A program made the translations under genes and the position numbers. A stretch of 25,885 nucleotides of DNA, from positions 1 to 25,885 of the forward strand of contig DAMDEV010000017.1 in NCBI GenBank assembly GCA_032089155.1, written 5' to 3'. Origin of the DNA: Faucicola sp032089155 (GTDB lineage Bacteria; Pseudomonadota; Gammaproteobacteria; Pseudomonadales; Moraxellaceae). Shown one piece after another: positions 7,737-15,399 of the stretch (its first letter is position 1; each line of letters opens with the position of its first letter). The notes under the pieces are model-generated. The model did not search any database, was not told the origin of the DNA, and worked only from the letters and a program-made list of their open reading frames with translations.

Positions 7737-7986
7737 AAAAATGCCCTTAATCAATCGTATTGTTATGAAGCATAGCACTCACTATCCTATAGTTATATAA
7801 GTTTTGCCACGGGCAATCTAGATTATTCCTGTAACTTGTTGGTGTAAAGACGCACAGCTTAGTGTCAAGACACCCAGCCAAATTGTAGATACCAACCATT
7901 GGCTGTCGTCTATTGCAGTGTTTTTTACACGCATATCATGAGCTGCTTCATTTTCTGCCATAACTGCAAGCAATTCAATCAGCAAG

Positions 7987-8015
7987 TTGGTTTCATCACC
8001 GCAATTTGCTATAAT
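7987..8015 (+). promoter_or_regulatory. Sigma70-type promoter of thrS (extended -10)
   Basis: TTGGTT (7987-7992), a 17-base spacer, then TATAAT (8010-8015) preceded by TGC, which makes an extended -10. Transcription would start near 8022, giving a leader of ~160 bases before thrS. Confidence 0.7.
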
Positions 8016-8133
8016 ATCTTGTTTACGCTTTTTGCAAAGCGACGAATTCATGGGATTGTAATGCCTATCGAGACACGGTAAGTCTGGATGGGCAAAGTTT
8101 TTCCCTTTTTTTATTCCCATCTCTCACGGTTAC

Positions 8134-8154
8134 ATGACCGATAGTAACGGTCAT
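8134..8154 (+). promoter_or_regulatory. thrS leader hairpin mimicking the tRNA-Thr anticodon arm (candidate ThrRS translational operator)
   Basis: A perfect 7-bp stem (ATGACCG with CGGTCAT) closes a 7-base loop ATAGTAA. Read as an anticodon loop, it has U at position 33, AGU at 34-36 and A at 37-38. G35 and U36 are the bases threonyl-tRNA synthetase recognises in tRNA-Thr. It ends 27 bases before the thrS ATG and just upstream of the AGGAG, the same place as domain 2 of the E. coli thrS operator, where ThrRS binds to block its own translation. Confidence 0.6.
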
Positions 8155-8181
8155 CACTGCCAAAGGACAACAGGAGCAATT

Positions 8182-10110
8182 ATGGTAGCCATTACCTTAC
8201 CAAACGGCGATATTAAACAATTTGATGGACAAACGTCAGTCATGGAAGTGGCGCAAAGCATCGGCGCAGGGCTTGCCAAAGCCACCGTTGCAGGACGTGT
8301 CAACGGTAAATTAGTTGATGCGTGTGACCCGATTAGCGAAGACGCCAGCGTTCAAATCATCACGCCAAAAGACGAGGAAGGTGTGGAAATCATTCGTCAC
8401 TCCACCGCTCACTTACTGGGTCATGCTGTCAAACAGCTGTATCCTGAGGTGAAGATGGTTATCGGTCCTGTGATTGAAGAGGGTTTTTATTACGATATCT
8501 ATAGCGAGCGCCCGTTTACGCCAGAAGACATGGAAAAAATCGAAGCGCGCATGACGCAATTGATTAACCAAGATTACGATGTTATCAAAAAAATGACACC
8601 GCGTGACGAGGTTATCAAAGTCTTCCAAGACCGTGGCGAGACTTATAAATTACGTCTTATCGAAGATATGCCGAATGAAACCCAAATGGGTTTATACTAT
8701 CACCAAGAATACGTTGATATGTGCCGTGGACCTCACGTGCCCAATACCCGTTTCTTAAAAGCCTTTAAACTTACCAAAATGAGTGGCGCCTACTGGCGCG
8801 GTGATGCCAAAAATGAGCAACTACAACGTATTTACGGTACCGCTTGGGCAGATAAAAAAGACCTAAAAGCTTATATTCAGCGCATCGAAGAAGCGGAAAA
8901 ACGCGATCATCGTAAAATCGGTAAAGCGCTTGATTTATTTCACATGCAAGAAGAAGCGCCTGGCATGGTGTTTTGGCATCCCAATGGTTGGACGATGTGG
9001 CAAGTGCTTGAGCATTATATGCGAAAAGTACAAAAAGATAACGGCTATCTTGAAATCAAAACCCCACAAATTGTCGATAGAAGCCTATGGGAAAAATCAG
9101 GTCACTGGGAAAATTATGGTGACATGATGTTCACCACCCACAGTGAAAAACGTGACTATGCGATCAAGCCGATGAACTGCCCGTGTCACGTGCAAGTGTT
9201 CAATCAAGGGTTAAAATCCTACCGTGACTTGCCATTGCGTCTTGCCGAGTTTGGCTCATGCCACCGTAACGAGCCGTCAGGTTCGCTCCATGGCATCATG
9301 CGGGTGCGTGGCTTTACCCAAGATGACGCCCATATTTTTTGTAGTAATGAGCAAATTAAACAAGAAGCCCAAGACTTTATCAAGCTTACCCTTGATGTAT
9401 ATAAAGACTTTGGTTTTGATGACGTGCAAATGAAACTTTCGACTCGCCCAGAAAAACGGGTCGGTGCTGACGAACTGTGGGACTTGGCAGAAAAAGACTT
9501 AGCGGACGCGTTGGATAATGCGGGGCTTGACTGGCAGTATTTGCCAGGTGAAGGCGCATTTTATGGACCCAAAATCGAATTTAGCCTTAAAGACTGTCTT
9601 GGCCGCGTATGGCAATGCGGTACACTGCAGCTTGACTTTAACTTGCCAGAGCGCCTAGGTGCGGAGTTTGTCAATGAGCAAGGCGAACGTGAGCGTCCTG
9701 TGATGCTCCACCGTGCGATTTTGGGGTCATTTGAACGCTTTATCGGTATGCTTATTGAGCATTATGCCGGCTGGATGCCAGTCTGGCTTGCACCGCAGCA
9801 AGTTGTGGTGATGAATATTACCGACAACCAAGCCGAAGCCTGTCAAAAAGTCGCCGAACAATTGAATCAAGCCGGACTTCGTGTCATCACCGATTTGCGT
9901 AATGAGAAAATTGGCTTTAAAATTAGAGAACGCACCCTTGAACGCATTCCTTATATGATTGTCATGGGTGATAAAGAAGTAGAAAGCAACCAAGTTAACG
10001 TCCGTACTCGTGAAGGTGACAACCTTGGCGTGATGAGTATCGATGCCTTTATCGACTTGGTTAACCAAGCGACCGCCCAAAAAGGGCGCGTCAAATCGAA
10101 AACAGCGTAG
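8182..10110 (+). CDS. thrS: Threonyl-tRNA synthetase
   Basis: Class II aminoacyl-tRNA synthetase of 642 residues, the same length as the E. coli enzyme. It charges tRNA-Thr and edits mis-made Ser-tRNA-Thr. In order: an N-terminal TGS domain (1-62); an editing domain with HxxxH at His73/His77 and the CRGPH motif; a class II catalytic core with motif 2 (CHRNEPSGSLHG); the zinc-binding Cys of MNCPC, the His of DDAHIF and the His of MLHRAILGS; and a C-terminal anticodon-binding domain ending near IDLVNQA. ATG 8182 has AGGAG 5 bases ahead and gives the standard N-terminus, while an upstream ATG at 8134 falls inside the leader hairpin. Its stop overlaps the ribosome-binding site of infC, so the two are translationally linked. 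Confidence 0.97.
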   Translation: MVAITLPNGDIKQFDGQTSVMEVAQSIGAGLAKATVAGRVNGKLVDACDPISEDASVQIITPKDEEGVEIIRHSTAHLLGHAVKQLYPEVKMVIGPVIEEGFYYDIYSERPFTPEDMEKIEARMTQLINQDYDVIKKMTPRDEVIKVFQDRGETYKLRLIEDMPNETQMGLYYHQEYVDMCRGPHVPNTRFLKAFKLTKMSGAYWRGDAKNEQLQRIYGTAWADKKDLKAYIQRIEEAEKRDHRKIGKALDLFHMQEEAPGMVFWHPNGWTMWQVLEHYMRKVQKDNGYLEIKTPQIVDRSLWEKSGHWENYGDMMFTTHSEKRDYAIKPMNCPCHVQVFNQGLKSYRDLPLRLAEFGSCHRNEPSGSLHGIMRVRGFTQDDAHIFCSNEQIKQEAQDFIKLTLDVYKDFGFDDVQMKLSTRPEKRVGADELWDLAEKDLADALDNAGLDWQYLPGEGAFYGPKIEFSLKDCLGRVWQCGTLQLDFNLPERLGAEFVNEQGERERPVMLHRAILGSFERFIGMLIEHYAGWMPVWLAPQQVVVMNITDNQAEACQKVAEQLNQAGLRVITDLRNEKIGFKIRERTLERIPYMIVMGDKEVESNQVNVRTREGDNLGVMSIDAFIDLVNQATAQKGRVKSKTA

Positions 10111-10118
10111 GAGTAAGT

Positions 10119-10643
10119 ATTATTAAGAGTTCAAACCGATTAGACATCAACGAGGAAATTCGTGCCAAAGAGGTACGCTTAGTCAAAGAAGACGGCGAAC
10201 AAGTTGGTGTTGTGGATATAAAAACGGCTCTACAGGCCGCCCGTGATGCTGAGTTGGATTTGGTCGAGATAGTACCAGACGCTCAGCCTCCTGTTGCCAA
10301 AGTGATGGACTACAGAAAATATCTGTACGACCAAAAACAAAAAGCCAAAGAAGCCAAAAAGAACCAAAAACAAACGCAGCTTAAAGAAATCAAATTGCGT
10401 CCTGGTACGGAAGAAGCCGACTATCAAGTCAAACTTCGTAAAATCCGTGAGTTTTTGGAAGACCAAGACAAAGTCAAAGTCACCATTCGCTTCCGTGGTC
10501 GTGAGATGGCTCACCAACAAATTGGCTTGCAACAGCTTGAAAAAGTCATTGCCGATACAACCGATGTTGCCAATGTTGAACAACAACCAAAAGTTGAAGG
10601 TCGCCAAATGGGCATGCTACTTGGACCTACCAAGAAAAAATAA
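10119..10643 (+). CDS. infC: Translation initiation factor IF-3 (ATT start)
   Basis: IF-3 binds the 30S subunit and checks start-codon pairing. The reading frame extends upstream of the first ATG-type codon to two ATT codons (10119 and 10122). Translation from them gives NRLDINEEIRAKEVRLV, the universal IF-3 N-terminus. TAGGAG (10108-10113), overlapping the thrS stop, is 5 or 8 bases ahead. AUU initiation of infC is the known basis of IF-3 autoregulation. Starting at the GTG near 10212 would delete about 30 conserved residues. Later landmarks are PPVAKVMDYRKYLYDQ, the Lys-rich linker, KLRPGTEEADYQVKL, and RFRGREMAHQQIG in the C-terminal domain. The length is ~174 residues (E. coli 180). It is followed at once by a strong terminator. 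Confidence 0.95.
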   Translation: MIKSSNRLDINEEIRAKEVRLVKEDGEQVGVVDIKTALQAARDAELDLVEIVPDAQPPVAKVMDYRKYLYDQKQKAKEAKKNQKQTQLKEIKLRPGTEEADYQVKLRKIREFLEDQDKVKVTIRFRGREMAHQQIGLQQLEKVIADTTDVANVEQQPKVEGRQMGMLLGPTKKK

Positions 10644-10658
10644 TCAGCAAACCCTAAT

Positions 10659-10698
10659 CGATAAAAAAACCACATCAACCTATGTGGTTTTTTTATCG
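10659..10698. terminator. Strong bidirectional terminator after infC
   Basis: A perfect 17-bp stem, CGATAAAAAAACCACAT with ATGTGGTTTTTTTATCG, around the loop CAACCT. It ends the thrS-infC transcript and also serves the convergent acetyltransferase gene. Confidence 0.92.
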
Positions 10699-10722
10699 GC
10701 GTGTTGACCCATTGATAAAAGT

Positions 10723-11007
10723 TTAAGCTTTTAAATCACTGTATTCGGGGTGCTTTTGCAGATAGCTTGCCACATAAGAGCAGGCTGGCACGACTTTTTT
10801 ACCTTGCTCACGGGCATAGTCTAGCGCGTGCTTGGTGAGCTCCCCTGCAATGCCGCGCCCGCCAATGGCGTCTGGCACAATGGTATGGTCATATACGATG
10901 ACATCACCATTATCCACATAGCTGATGTAAGCAGTAGTGCCGTCAACGGTGGTTTCAAAGCGTTGTGATTGTTCGTTATGGTGAATCGATAATTGTAAAT
11001 CCGACAT
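10723..11007 (-). CDS. Small GNAT-like N-acetyltransferase (YjdJ/COG2388 type)
   Basis: A 94-residue protein of the short GNAT family. The acetyl-CoA loop appears as GGRGIAGELTKHALDYAREQG (~48-68). The characteristic C-terminus VPACSYVASYLQKHPEY follows, including the Cys that stands near the cofactor in structures of this family. The first half has the expected beta strands (TAYISYVDNGDVIVYDHTIVP). ATG has AAGGAG 7 bases upstream. It is monocistronic. The acetyl acceptor of this family is not known. Confidence 0.88.
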   Translation of the reverse strand: MSDLQLSIHHNEQSQRFETTVDGTTAYISYVDNGDVIVYDHTIVPDAIGGRGIAGELTKHALDYAREQGKKVVPACSYVASYLQKHPEYSDLKA

Positions 11008-11293
11008 GGTTGTCTCCTTGTGTATTTTTTTGTCTATTATGCTATCTGTGACTTAGTTATTTGTCGCTTGGATATTTGCCGTTTGATAGTAGCACAACCA
11101 CTGTCCATGACTTGTAAAAGTTTTTGCCTATTCGGTATGGGCTTTGCAAATGATTTTTCGCTAGGCTTTTGCCTTGCCCCACCCCGTTAACAATGCGATA
11201 ATAAGCGGTTAAACCTTACCATTTTTCAAATTTTTTGGCGTGTATGATACGCCTTACCTTCACTTGCTATTAGCTAACTTAAACAGGAAAAAC

Positions 11294-12955
11294 ATGGCTC
11301 AATATATTTATACCATGAACAAGGTATCAAAAATTGTTCCACCCAAACGGGAAATCCTAAAAGACATCAGTCTGTCTTTTTTCCCTGGTGCAAAAATCGG
11401 TGTGCTGGGTCTCAATGGTGCCGGTAAATCAACACTTCTTAAAATCATGGCAGGCGTGGACACCGAGTATAACGGTGAAGCGCGTGCGCAAGCGGGTATC
11501 AAGATTGGCTACCTTGCCCAAGAACCGCAGCTAGACCCTGCCAAAGACGTGCGCGGCAACGTGGAAGATGGTGTGCGTGAAGCCTTAGACGCATTGGCGC
11601 GCCTTGATGAAATCTATGGCGAGTATGCCCTACCCGATGCCGACTTTGACAAACTTGCCGCCGAACAAGGCAAAATGGAAGACATCATCCAAGCGTGGGA
11701 TGCCCATAACTTAAACAACCAGTTAGAAAAAGCCGCCGATGCGCTGCGCCTACCTGCGTGGGATGCCGATGTGAGCAAATTATCGGGTGGTGAAAAACGC
11801 CGTGTTGCCCTGTGCCGTCTGTTACTATCAAAACCTGATATGTTGCTATTGGACGAACCGACCAACCACTTGGACGCTGAATCAGTCGCTTGGCTTGAGC
11901 ATTTCTTAAAAGATTATAGCGGCACCATCGTGGCGATTACCCATGACCGTTATTTCCTTGATAACGTTGCCGAGTGGATTTTGGAGCTTGACCGTGGCTA
12001 TGGCTACCCTTACCAAGGTAACTATACTGAGTGGCTTGAGCAAAAAAATAAACGCCTAGAGCAAGAGCAAAAACAAGAAGAAGCTTTTGCCAAAGCGCTG
12101 AAACAAGAGCTTGAATGGGTGCGTAAAAACCAAAAAGGTCAGCAAGCCAAATCAAAATCTCGCTTGCAACGTTTTGAGGAATTAAACTCTAAAGAATTCC
12201 AACAGCGTAACGAAACAGCTGAAATCTACATTCCACCAGGATCGCGTTTGGGCAACAAAGTGATTGAAGTCAACAATATCTCAAAATCATTTGGTGACCG
12301 TTTGCTATACGAAAACCTATCCTTCACTGTGCCACCGATGGCGATTGTGGGGATTATCGGACCCAACGGTGCAGGTAAAACCACGCTATTTAACATGATT
12401 ACGGGTAAAGACAAGCCAGACACAGGTACAGTTGAAGTCGGTGAATCAGTGAAAGTGGCGTATGTCGGACAGGTGCGCGATGAGCTAGACGACAAAAAAA
12501 CTGTGTGGGAAGAAGTCTCCGACGGTCTTGATATGATTACCGTGGGCGAATACACCACGCCTAGCCGCGCCTATATCGGACGCTTTAACTTTAAAGGTCA
12601 AGACCAACAAAAACTGGTCGGTAGCCTGTCGGGTGGTGAGCGTAACCGTCTGCAACTTGCCAAAACCTTAAAACAAGGGGCAAACGTGCTGTTACTCGAT
12701 GAGCCATCGAATGACCTTGATGTTGAGACGTTGCGCGCGCTTGAAGATGCGGTGGAAGTGTTCCCTGGTACAGTGATGGTGGTATCGCATGACCGCTGGT
12801 TCTTAGATCGTATTGCCACCCATATTTTGGCGTTTGAGGATGAGGGTCCGATTTGGTTTGATGGTAACTACTCAGAGTTTGAGGCATACCGCAAAAAACA
12901 ATTGGGCGCGGATGCCGAGCCAAAACGCATGAAATATAAAAAGATTGCGAAATGA
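11294..12955 (+). CDS. ettA: Energy-dependent translational throttle protein EttA (ABC-F)
   Basis: A soluble ABC-F ATPase of 553 residues (family ~555) that binds the ribosomal E site and gates entry into elongation according to ATP/ADP level. The first nucleotide-binding domain has Walker A GLNGAGKST (39-47), signature LSGGEKRRVALCR and Walker B LLLDEPTNHLD. An arm insertion and a charged linker rich in KQEEAFAKALKQELEWVRKNQKGQQAKSKSR follow. The second domain has GPNGAGKTT, LSGGERNRLQLAK and LLLDEPSNDLD. There are no membrane segments. The start is ATG 11294, with CAGGA just upstream, and gives the canonical MAQYIYTMNKVSK; an in-frame upstream extension to 11240 has no ribosome-binding site. 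The gene is monocistronic with its own terminator. Confidence 0.97.
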   Translation: MAQYIYTMNKVSKIVPPKREILKDISLSFFPGAKIGVLGLNGAGKSTLLKIMAGVDTEYNGEARAQAGIKIGYLAQEPQLDPAKDVRGNVEDGVREALDALARLDEIYGEYALPDADFDKLAAEQGKMEDIIQAWDAHNLNNQLEKAADALRLPAWDADVSKLSGGEKRRVALCRLLLSKPDMLLLDEPTNHLDAESVAWLEHFLKDYSGTIVAITHDRYFLDNVAEWILELDRGYGYPYQGNYTEWLEQKNKRLEQEQKQEEAFAKALKQELEWVRKNQKGQQAKSKSRLQRFEELNSKEFQQRNETAEIYIPPGSRLGNKVIEVNNISKSFGDRLLYENLSFTVPPMAIVGIIGPNGAGKTTLFNMITGKDKPDTGTVEVGESVKVAYVGQVRDELDDKKTVWEEVSDGLDMITVGEYTTPSRAYIGRFNFKGQDQQKLVGSLSGGERNRLQLAKTLKQGANVLLLDEPSNDLDVETLRALEDAVEVFPGTVMVVSHDRWFLDRIATHILAFEDEGPIWFDGNYSEFEAYRKKQLGADAEPKRMKYKKIAK

Positions 12956-12982
12956 TTTAATGGCTAAACTTTGTTAAAATAG

Positions 12983-13014
12983 CCCATCGTGACCTAAGTT
13001 GCGGTGGGTTTTTT
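12983..13014 (+). terminator. Rho-independent terminator of ettA
   Basis: CCCATCG pairs with CGGTGGG (one G-T pair) around a 12-base loop, followed by TTTTTT. Confidence 0.85.
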
Positions 13015-13027
13015 ATGGGGGAAGTTA

Positions 13028-13147
13028 ATGGGCTATAATCTTGGCTTTATCCGCGATGAGGATATTTTTAATCCACCAAATTTTTTCTCAATCAACACCC
13101 AATATATCTATCTTCATAATACGGCAACAATACTAGCTATAATTTGA
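13028..13147 (+). CDS. 39-codon ORF, possible N-terminal remnant of a restriction endonuclease gene
   Basis: The ORF opens at ATG 13028 with GGGGGA 5 bases upstream, a convincing initiation site. It encodes MGYNLGFIRDEDIFN followed by unrelated hydrophobic sequence to a TGA. The opening recalls, from memory only, the N-terminus of Eco47II-family type II restriction endonucleases (LGFISDEDIFxHV). If that is right, a deletion has removed nearly all of the gene and its methylase partner. It may equally be a chance ORF. Confidence is low and rests on about 14 residues. Confidence 0.3.
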   Translation: MGYNLGFIRDEDIFNPPNFFSINTQYIYLHNTATILAII

Positions 13148-13157
13148 TTATGTACAA

Positions 13158-13691
13158 TTAATACCCATCGAAAAAATGTTGTTTAATGGGATTTAAATAA
13201 ATTATTTGATGGGCTTTATTTTTATAATTATCAAATACTTGATTGATAACGTCTTCTATTTGTCTAGTATTAACCGCCTGATTGTTAATCTGTAAAAATC
13301 CAATTGGTATGGCAGTTTGCTTTTCAAATAACTTGCTGTTATGGCGTTCAAATACAATGCGCGGATGGCGGTCATGGCTAATATGAATCGCTTCAATATC
13401 TTGGTACGCTATAATGATATCCTCCTTGAACCATTGCGTTATACTGATATGCTGTTTGTTCAAAGTAAAAAGTGGTTTTTTATCAATCAATTGCTTTAAT
13501 AATATTACATCCTAACCGATACAAAATATGATAATGATAATTTTAATAGGTATAGGCAATTCACCCCGATGAGTGTCTATTGGATAAATTAGGTCATAAC
13601 CAAAAAATACTAAGCCAATCATGCACAAAATAGCAGAAAAAACCAGCATACGAGGTTGCTGATAAAACTTAATTGGTAATGCTAATTCCAT
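13158..13691 (-). pseudogene. STM3941-like membrane protein gene interrupted by an in-frame TAG
   Basis: Two minus-strand ORFs lie in the same frame, separated only by TAG at 13512-13514. Read through, they give one ~177-residue protein. The N-terminal part has two membrane helices (PRMLVFSAILCMIGLVFFGY and IPIKIIIIIFCIG). The sequence then continues ...DVILLKQLIDKKPLFTLNKQHISI, followed by a soluble part with DIEAIHISHDRHPRIVFERH. This is the layout of STM3941-type and bPH-like proteins: two helices, a 'KPxLxL' junction, and a small beta domain. ATG 13691 is the best start, with a weak ribosome-binding site. A single nonsense change has probably inactivated it; a sequencing error or suppression are alternatives. 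The family function is unknown. Confidence 0.55.
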
Positions 13692-13714
13692 TATCGCTTG
13701 ATGTCGCGTCAAAA

Positions 13715-13940
13715 TTATACCAACTCTAACCGTAATAAACTCTGATAAATCCTATCACCCCACTCATTGGGGCATACATAATCTGCAACCGTTTTTAGGT
13801 CTGAATACACATTATTCATTGCCATGCCAACGCCTGCTTTTTGTAATATTTCATATTACTGACTCACCGTCAAATGCTATTGTATATTTAAATGTCAGCC
13901 TAAATTTATCTAATAAGTATGCAACGCCCCATGTTGTAGT
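13715..13940 (-). pseudogene. Decayed C-terminal remnant of a Cof-type HAD phosphatase gene
   Basis: On the minus strand, bases 13936 to about 13870 read TTWGVAYLLDKFRLTFKYTIAF. After a frame change between about 13870 and 13854, the sequence continues YEILQKAGVGMAMNNVYSDLKTVADYVCPNEWGDRIYQSLLRLELV and stops at 13715. This is the usual end of a Cof/SPP-like HAD hydrolase (KGxAlxxLLxxl...iaFGDxxNDxeML..AGvgvAM.Na...vk..Adyv). The essential GDxxND motif is destroyed at the frameshift, and nothing resembling the N-terminal two thirds remains. It ends 24 bases before the STM3941-like start, so the two may once have been one operon. Confidence 0.6.
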
Positions 13941-13987
13941 AAAACCATGACATAAGTGGAATGCAAAATATACTCTACGTTTGACAG

Positions 13988-14018
13988 AAAAAAACCAACT
14001 CTTAAAGTTGGTTTTTTT
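13988..14018. terminator. Terminator downstream of serA
   Basis: AAAAAAACCAACT pairs with AGTTGGTTTTTTT around CTTAA, a 13-bp perfect stem. It is symmetric in A/T flanks and so can act on both strands. It ends the minus-strand serA transcript. Confidence 0.9.
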
Positions 14019-14033
14019 ATTCGGATTTAAAAA

Positions 14034-15266
14034 TTAAAACAACACCCGCACCCGAATGGTTTCTGGGATAATTTTGAGGGCATCAACTGCTTGCGCAGAA
14101 TCGCCGCTACCCACATCCATCACCAAATAGCCCACATCTTCTTCAGTCATCAGGCTTTGCGCAAAGATATTGATATTGGCATCGGCAAAAGATTTGTTAA
14201 TCTGTGACAACACGCCAGGCACGTTTTGGTGAATATGGAGCAAACGATGCGTACCTTCTTTTTGCGGCATACTAACATTTGGGAAATTCACTGAGGTTGC
14301 GGTATCACCCATATCAGAGTAACGCACAAATTTTTCTGCCACTTCAAGACCGATATTGGCTTGGGCTTCTTGGGTTGAGCCACCGATATGCGGTGTCAAA
14401 ATCACATTGTCAAACGCGCGCAGTGGTGATTCAAATTCTTCATCCGCTGATTTTGGCTCTTTGGGGAACACGTCAATCGCCGCGCCCAAGATATGACCGC
14501 TTTGTAGGGCTGCCGCCAGCGCATCAATATCCACACATTTACCACGCGCCGCATTAATAAGATGTGCGCCTGGCTTCATGGCCGCCAATTCTGTGGCGGT
14601 AATCATATTACGCGTACTTGGCAAATCTGGCACATGCAGGGTGACCACATCGGCTTTACCAAGCAGTTCTTCTAGGCTTCCCACTTGGGTGGCGTTGCCC
14701 AGTGGCAATTTGGTGACCACATCATGATAGATGACTTTCATCCCAAGGCTTTCAGCGAGTACTGATAACTGAGTACCAATAGAGCCATAACCCACGATAC
14801 CCAATGTTTTGCCGCGCACTTCGTAGCTGTCTTTGGCAGATTTGTTCCAGCCGCCACGGTGTACCACGGCGTTTTTTTCAGGGATGCCGCGCATCAGCAT
14901 GATGATTTCGGCAAGTACCAATTCTGCCACAGAGCGGGTGTTAGAGTAAGGGGCGTTAAAGACAGGGATACCCAGCTCACGGGCAGCCTCTAAGTCCACT
15001 TGGTTGGTGCCAATACAAAAACAGCCAATGGCGATGAGCTTTTCGGCTTTTTCTAAAATATCGCGGGTCAAATGGGTGCGAGAACGAATACCGATAAAAT
15101 GCGCATCTTTGATTTTTTCGATAAGTTCTTCTGGGTCAAGGGCGGTTTTGATGTTCTCAACATTGTGATAGCCCGCCTCTGACAGCACTTTAAAGGCATT
15201 ATCATGCAAGCCTTCAAGCATCAAAAAGCGGATTTTGTCTTTCTCAAGTGATAGATTTTGTGCCAT
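14034..15266 (-). CDS. serA: D-3-phosphoglycerate dehydrogenase
   Basis: First enzyme of L-serine synthesis: 3-phosphoglycerate plus NAD gives 3-phosphohydroxypyruvate. It has 410 residues, as in E. coli. Seen in order: the substrate-binding RSRTHL (61-66), the NAD Rossmann motif GYGSIG (159-164), catalytic Arg241 (NAARGKCVD), Glu270 (VFPKEPKS) and His293 (LTPHIGGST), then a C-terminal ACT domain (~338-410, RLLHIHQNVPGVLSQINKSF) for serine feedback. This short architecture also uses 2-oxoglutarate, making D-2-hydroxyglutarate. The start ATG has AGGGG at suitable spacing. It is transcribed divergently from the D-2-hydroxyglutarate dehydrogenase-like gene. Confidence 0.96.
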   Translation of the reverse strand: MAQNLSLEKDKIRFLMLEGLHDNAFKVLSEAGYHNVENIKTALDPEELIEKIKDAHFIGIRSRTHLTRDILEKAEKLIAIGCFCIGTNQVDLEAARELGIPVFNAPYSNTRSVAELVLAEIIMLMRGIPEKNAVVHRGGWNKSAKDSYEVRGKTLGIVGYGSIGTQLSVLAESLGMKVIYHDVVTKLPLGNATQVGSLEELLGKADVVTLHVPDLPSTRNMITATELAAMKPGAHLINAARGKCVDIDALAAALQSGHILGAAIDVFPKEPKSADEEFESPLRAFDNVILTPHIGGSTQEAQANIGLEVAEKFVRYSDMGDTATSVNFPNVSMPQKEGTHRLLHIHQNVPGVLSQINKSFADANINIFAQSLMTEEDVGYLVMDVGSGDSAQAVDALKIIPETIRVRVLF

Positions 15267-15309
15267 AACAAACCCCTAGTCAGTATTTTTAGTCAATTAT
15301 CCTATCACA

Positions 15310-15343
15310 CTTGCTGGGTTTTTTGTGGTGAAATTCCAGCAAG
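15310..15343. promoter_or_regulatory. 8-bp inverted repeat in the serA/dehydrogenase divergent region
   Basis: CTTGCTGG (15310-15317) and CCAGCAAG (15336-15343) are exact reverse complements separated by 18 bases. Lying 44 bases upstream of serA, it could be a shared operator. The regulator is unknown. Confidence 0.4.
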
Positions 15344-15399
15344 ATGGCATGATTTTTTTGTCGCATGGGTAAAAAATTCTTCATCAATCGCCAGTGTTT

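Larger units (their letters stand above)
7737..8181. other. Intergenic region carrying the thrS promoter and long thrS leader
   Basis: About 445 bases between divergent starts. It contains a strong promoter at 7987-8015, a ~160-base leader, and an operator-like hairpin at 8134-8154. Further upstream is a weak stem (GATGGG 8087-8092 with CCCATC 8116-8121). A minus-strand ORF across 7818-8120 shows no family resemblance and overlaps these signals, so it is not called. Confidence 0.6.

Noticed and set aside
8050..8081. Tiny overlapping leader ORFs (a 3-codon ORF, then MPIETR) in the thrS leader
   Set aside because: Only one Thr codon, so not a threonine attenuator peptide; the hairpin operator explains the leader better.
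7818..8120. 100-codon minus-strand ORF upstream of thrS
   Set aside because: It covers the thrS promoter and leader, has no family resemblance, and its composition is not protein-like.
10212..10643. infC starting at the GTG at 10212
   Set aside because: It drops the conserved IF-3 N-terminus; the ATT at 10119/10122 restores it.
11237..11253. GGCGT-N7-ACGCC around TATGAT upstream of ettA
   Set aside because: Arms of 5 bp and no good -35; could be chance, too weak to call as a promoter or operator.
12591..12923. Minus-strand ORFs inside ettA
   Set aside because: Shadows of a highly conserved gene on the other strand, with no start signal.
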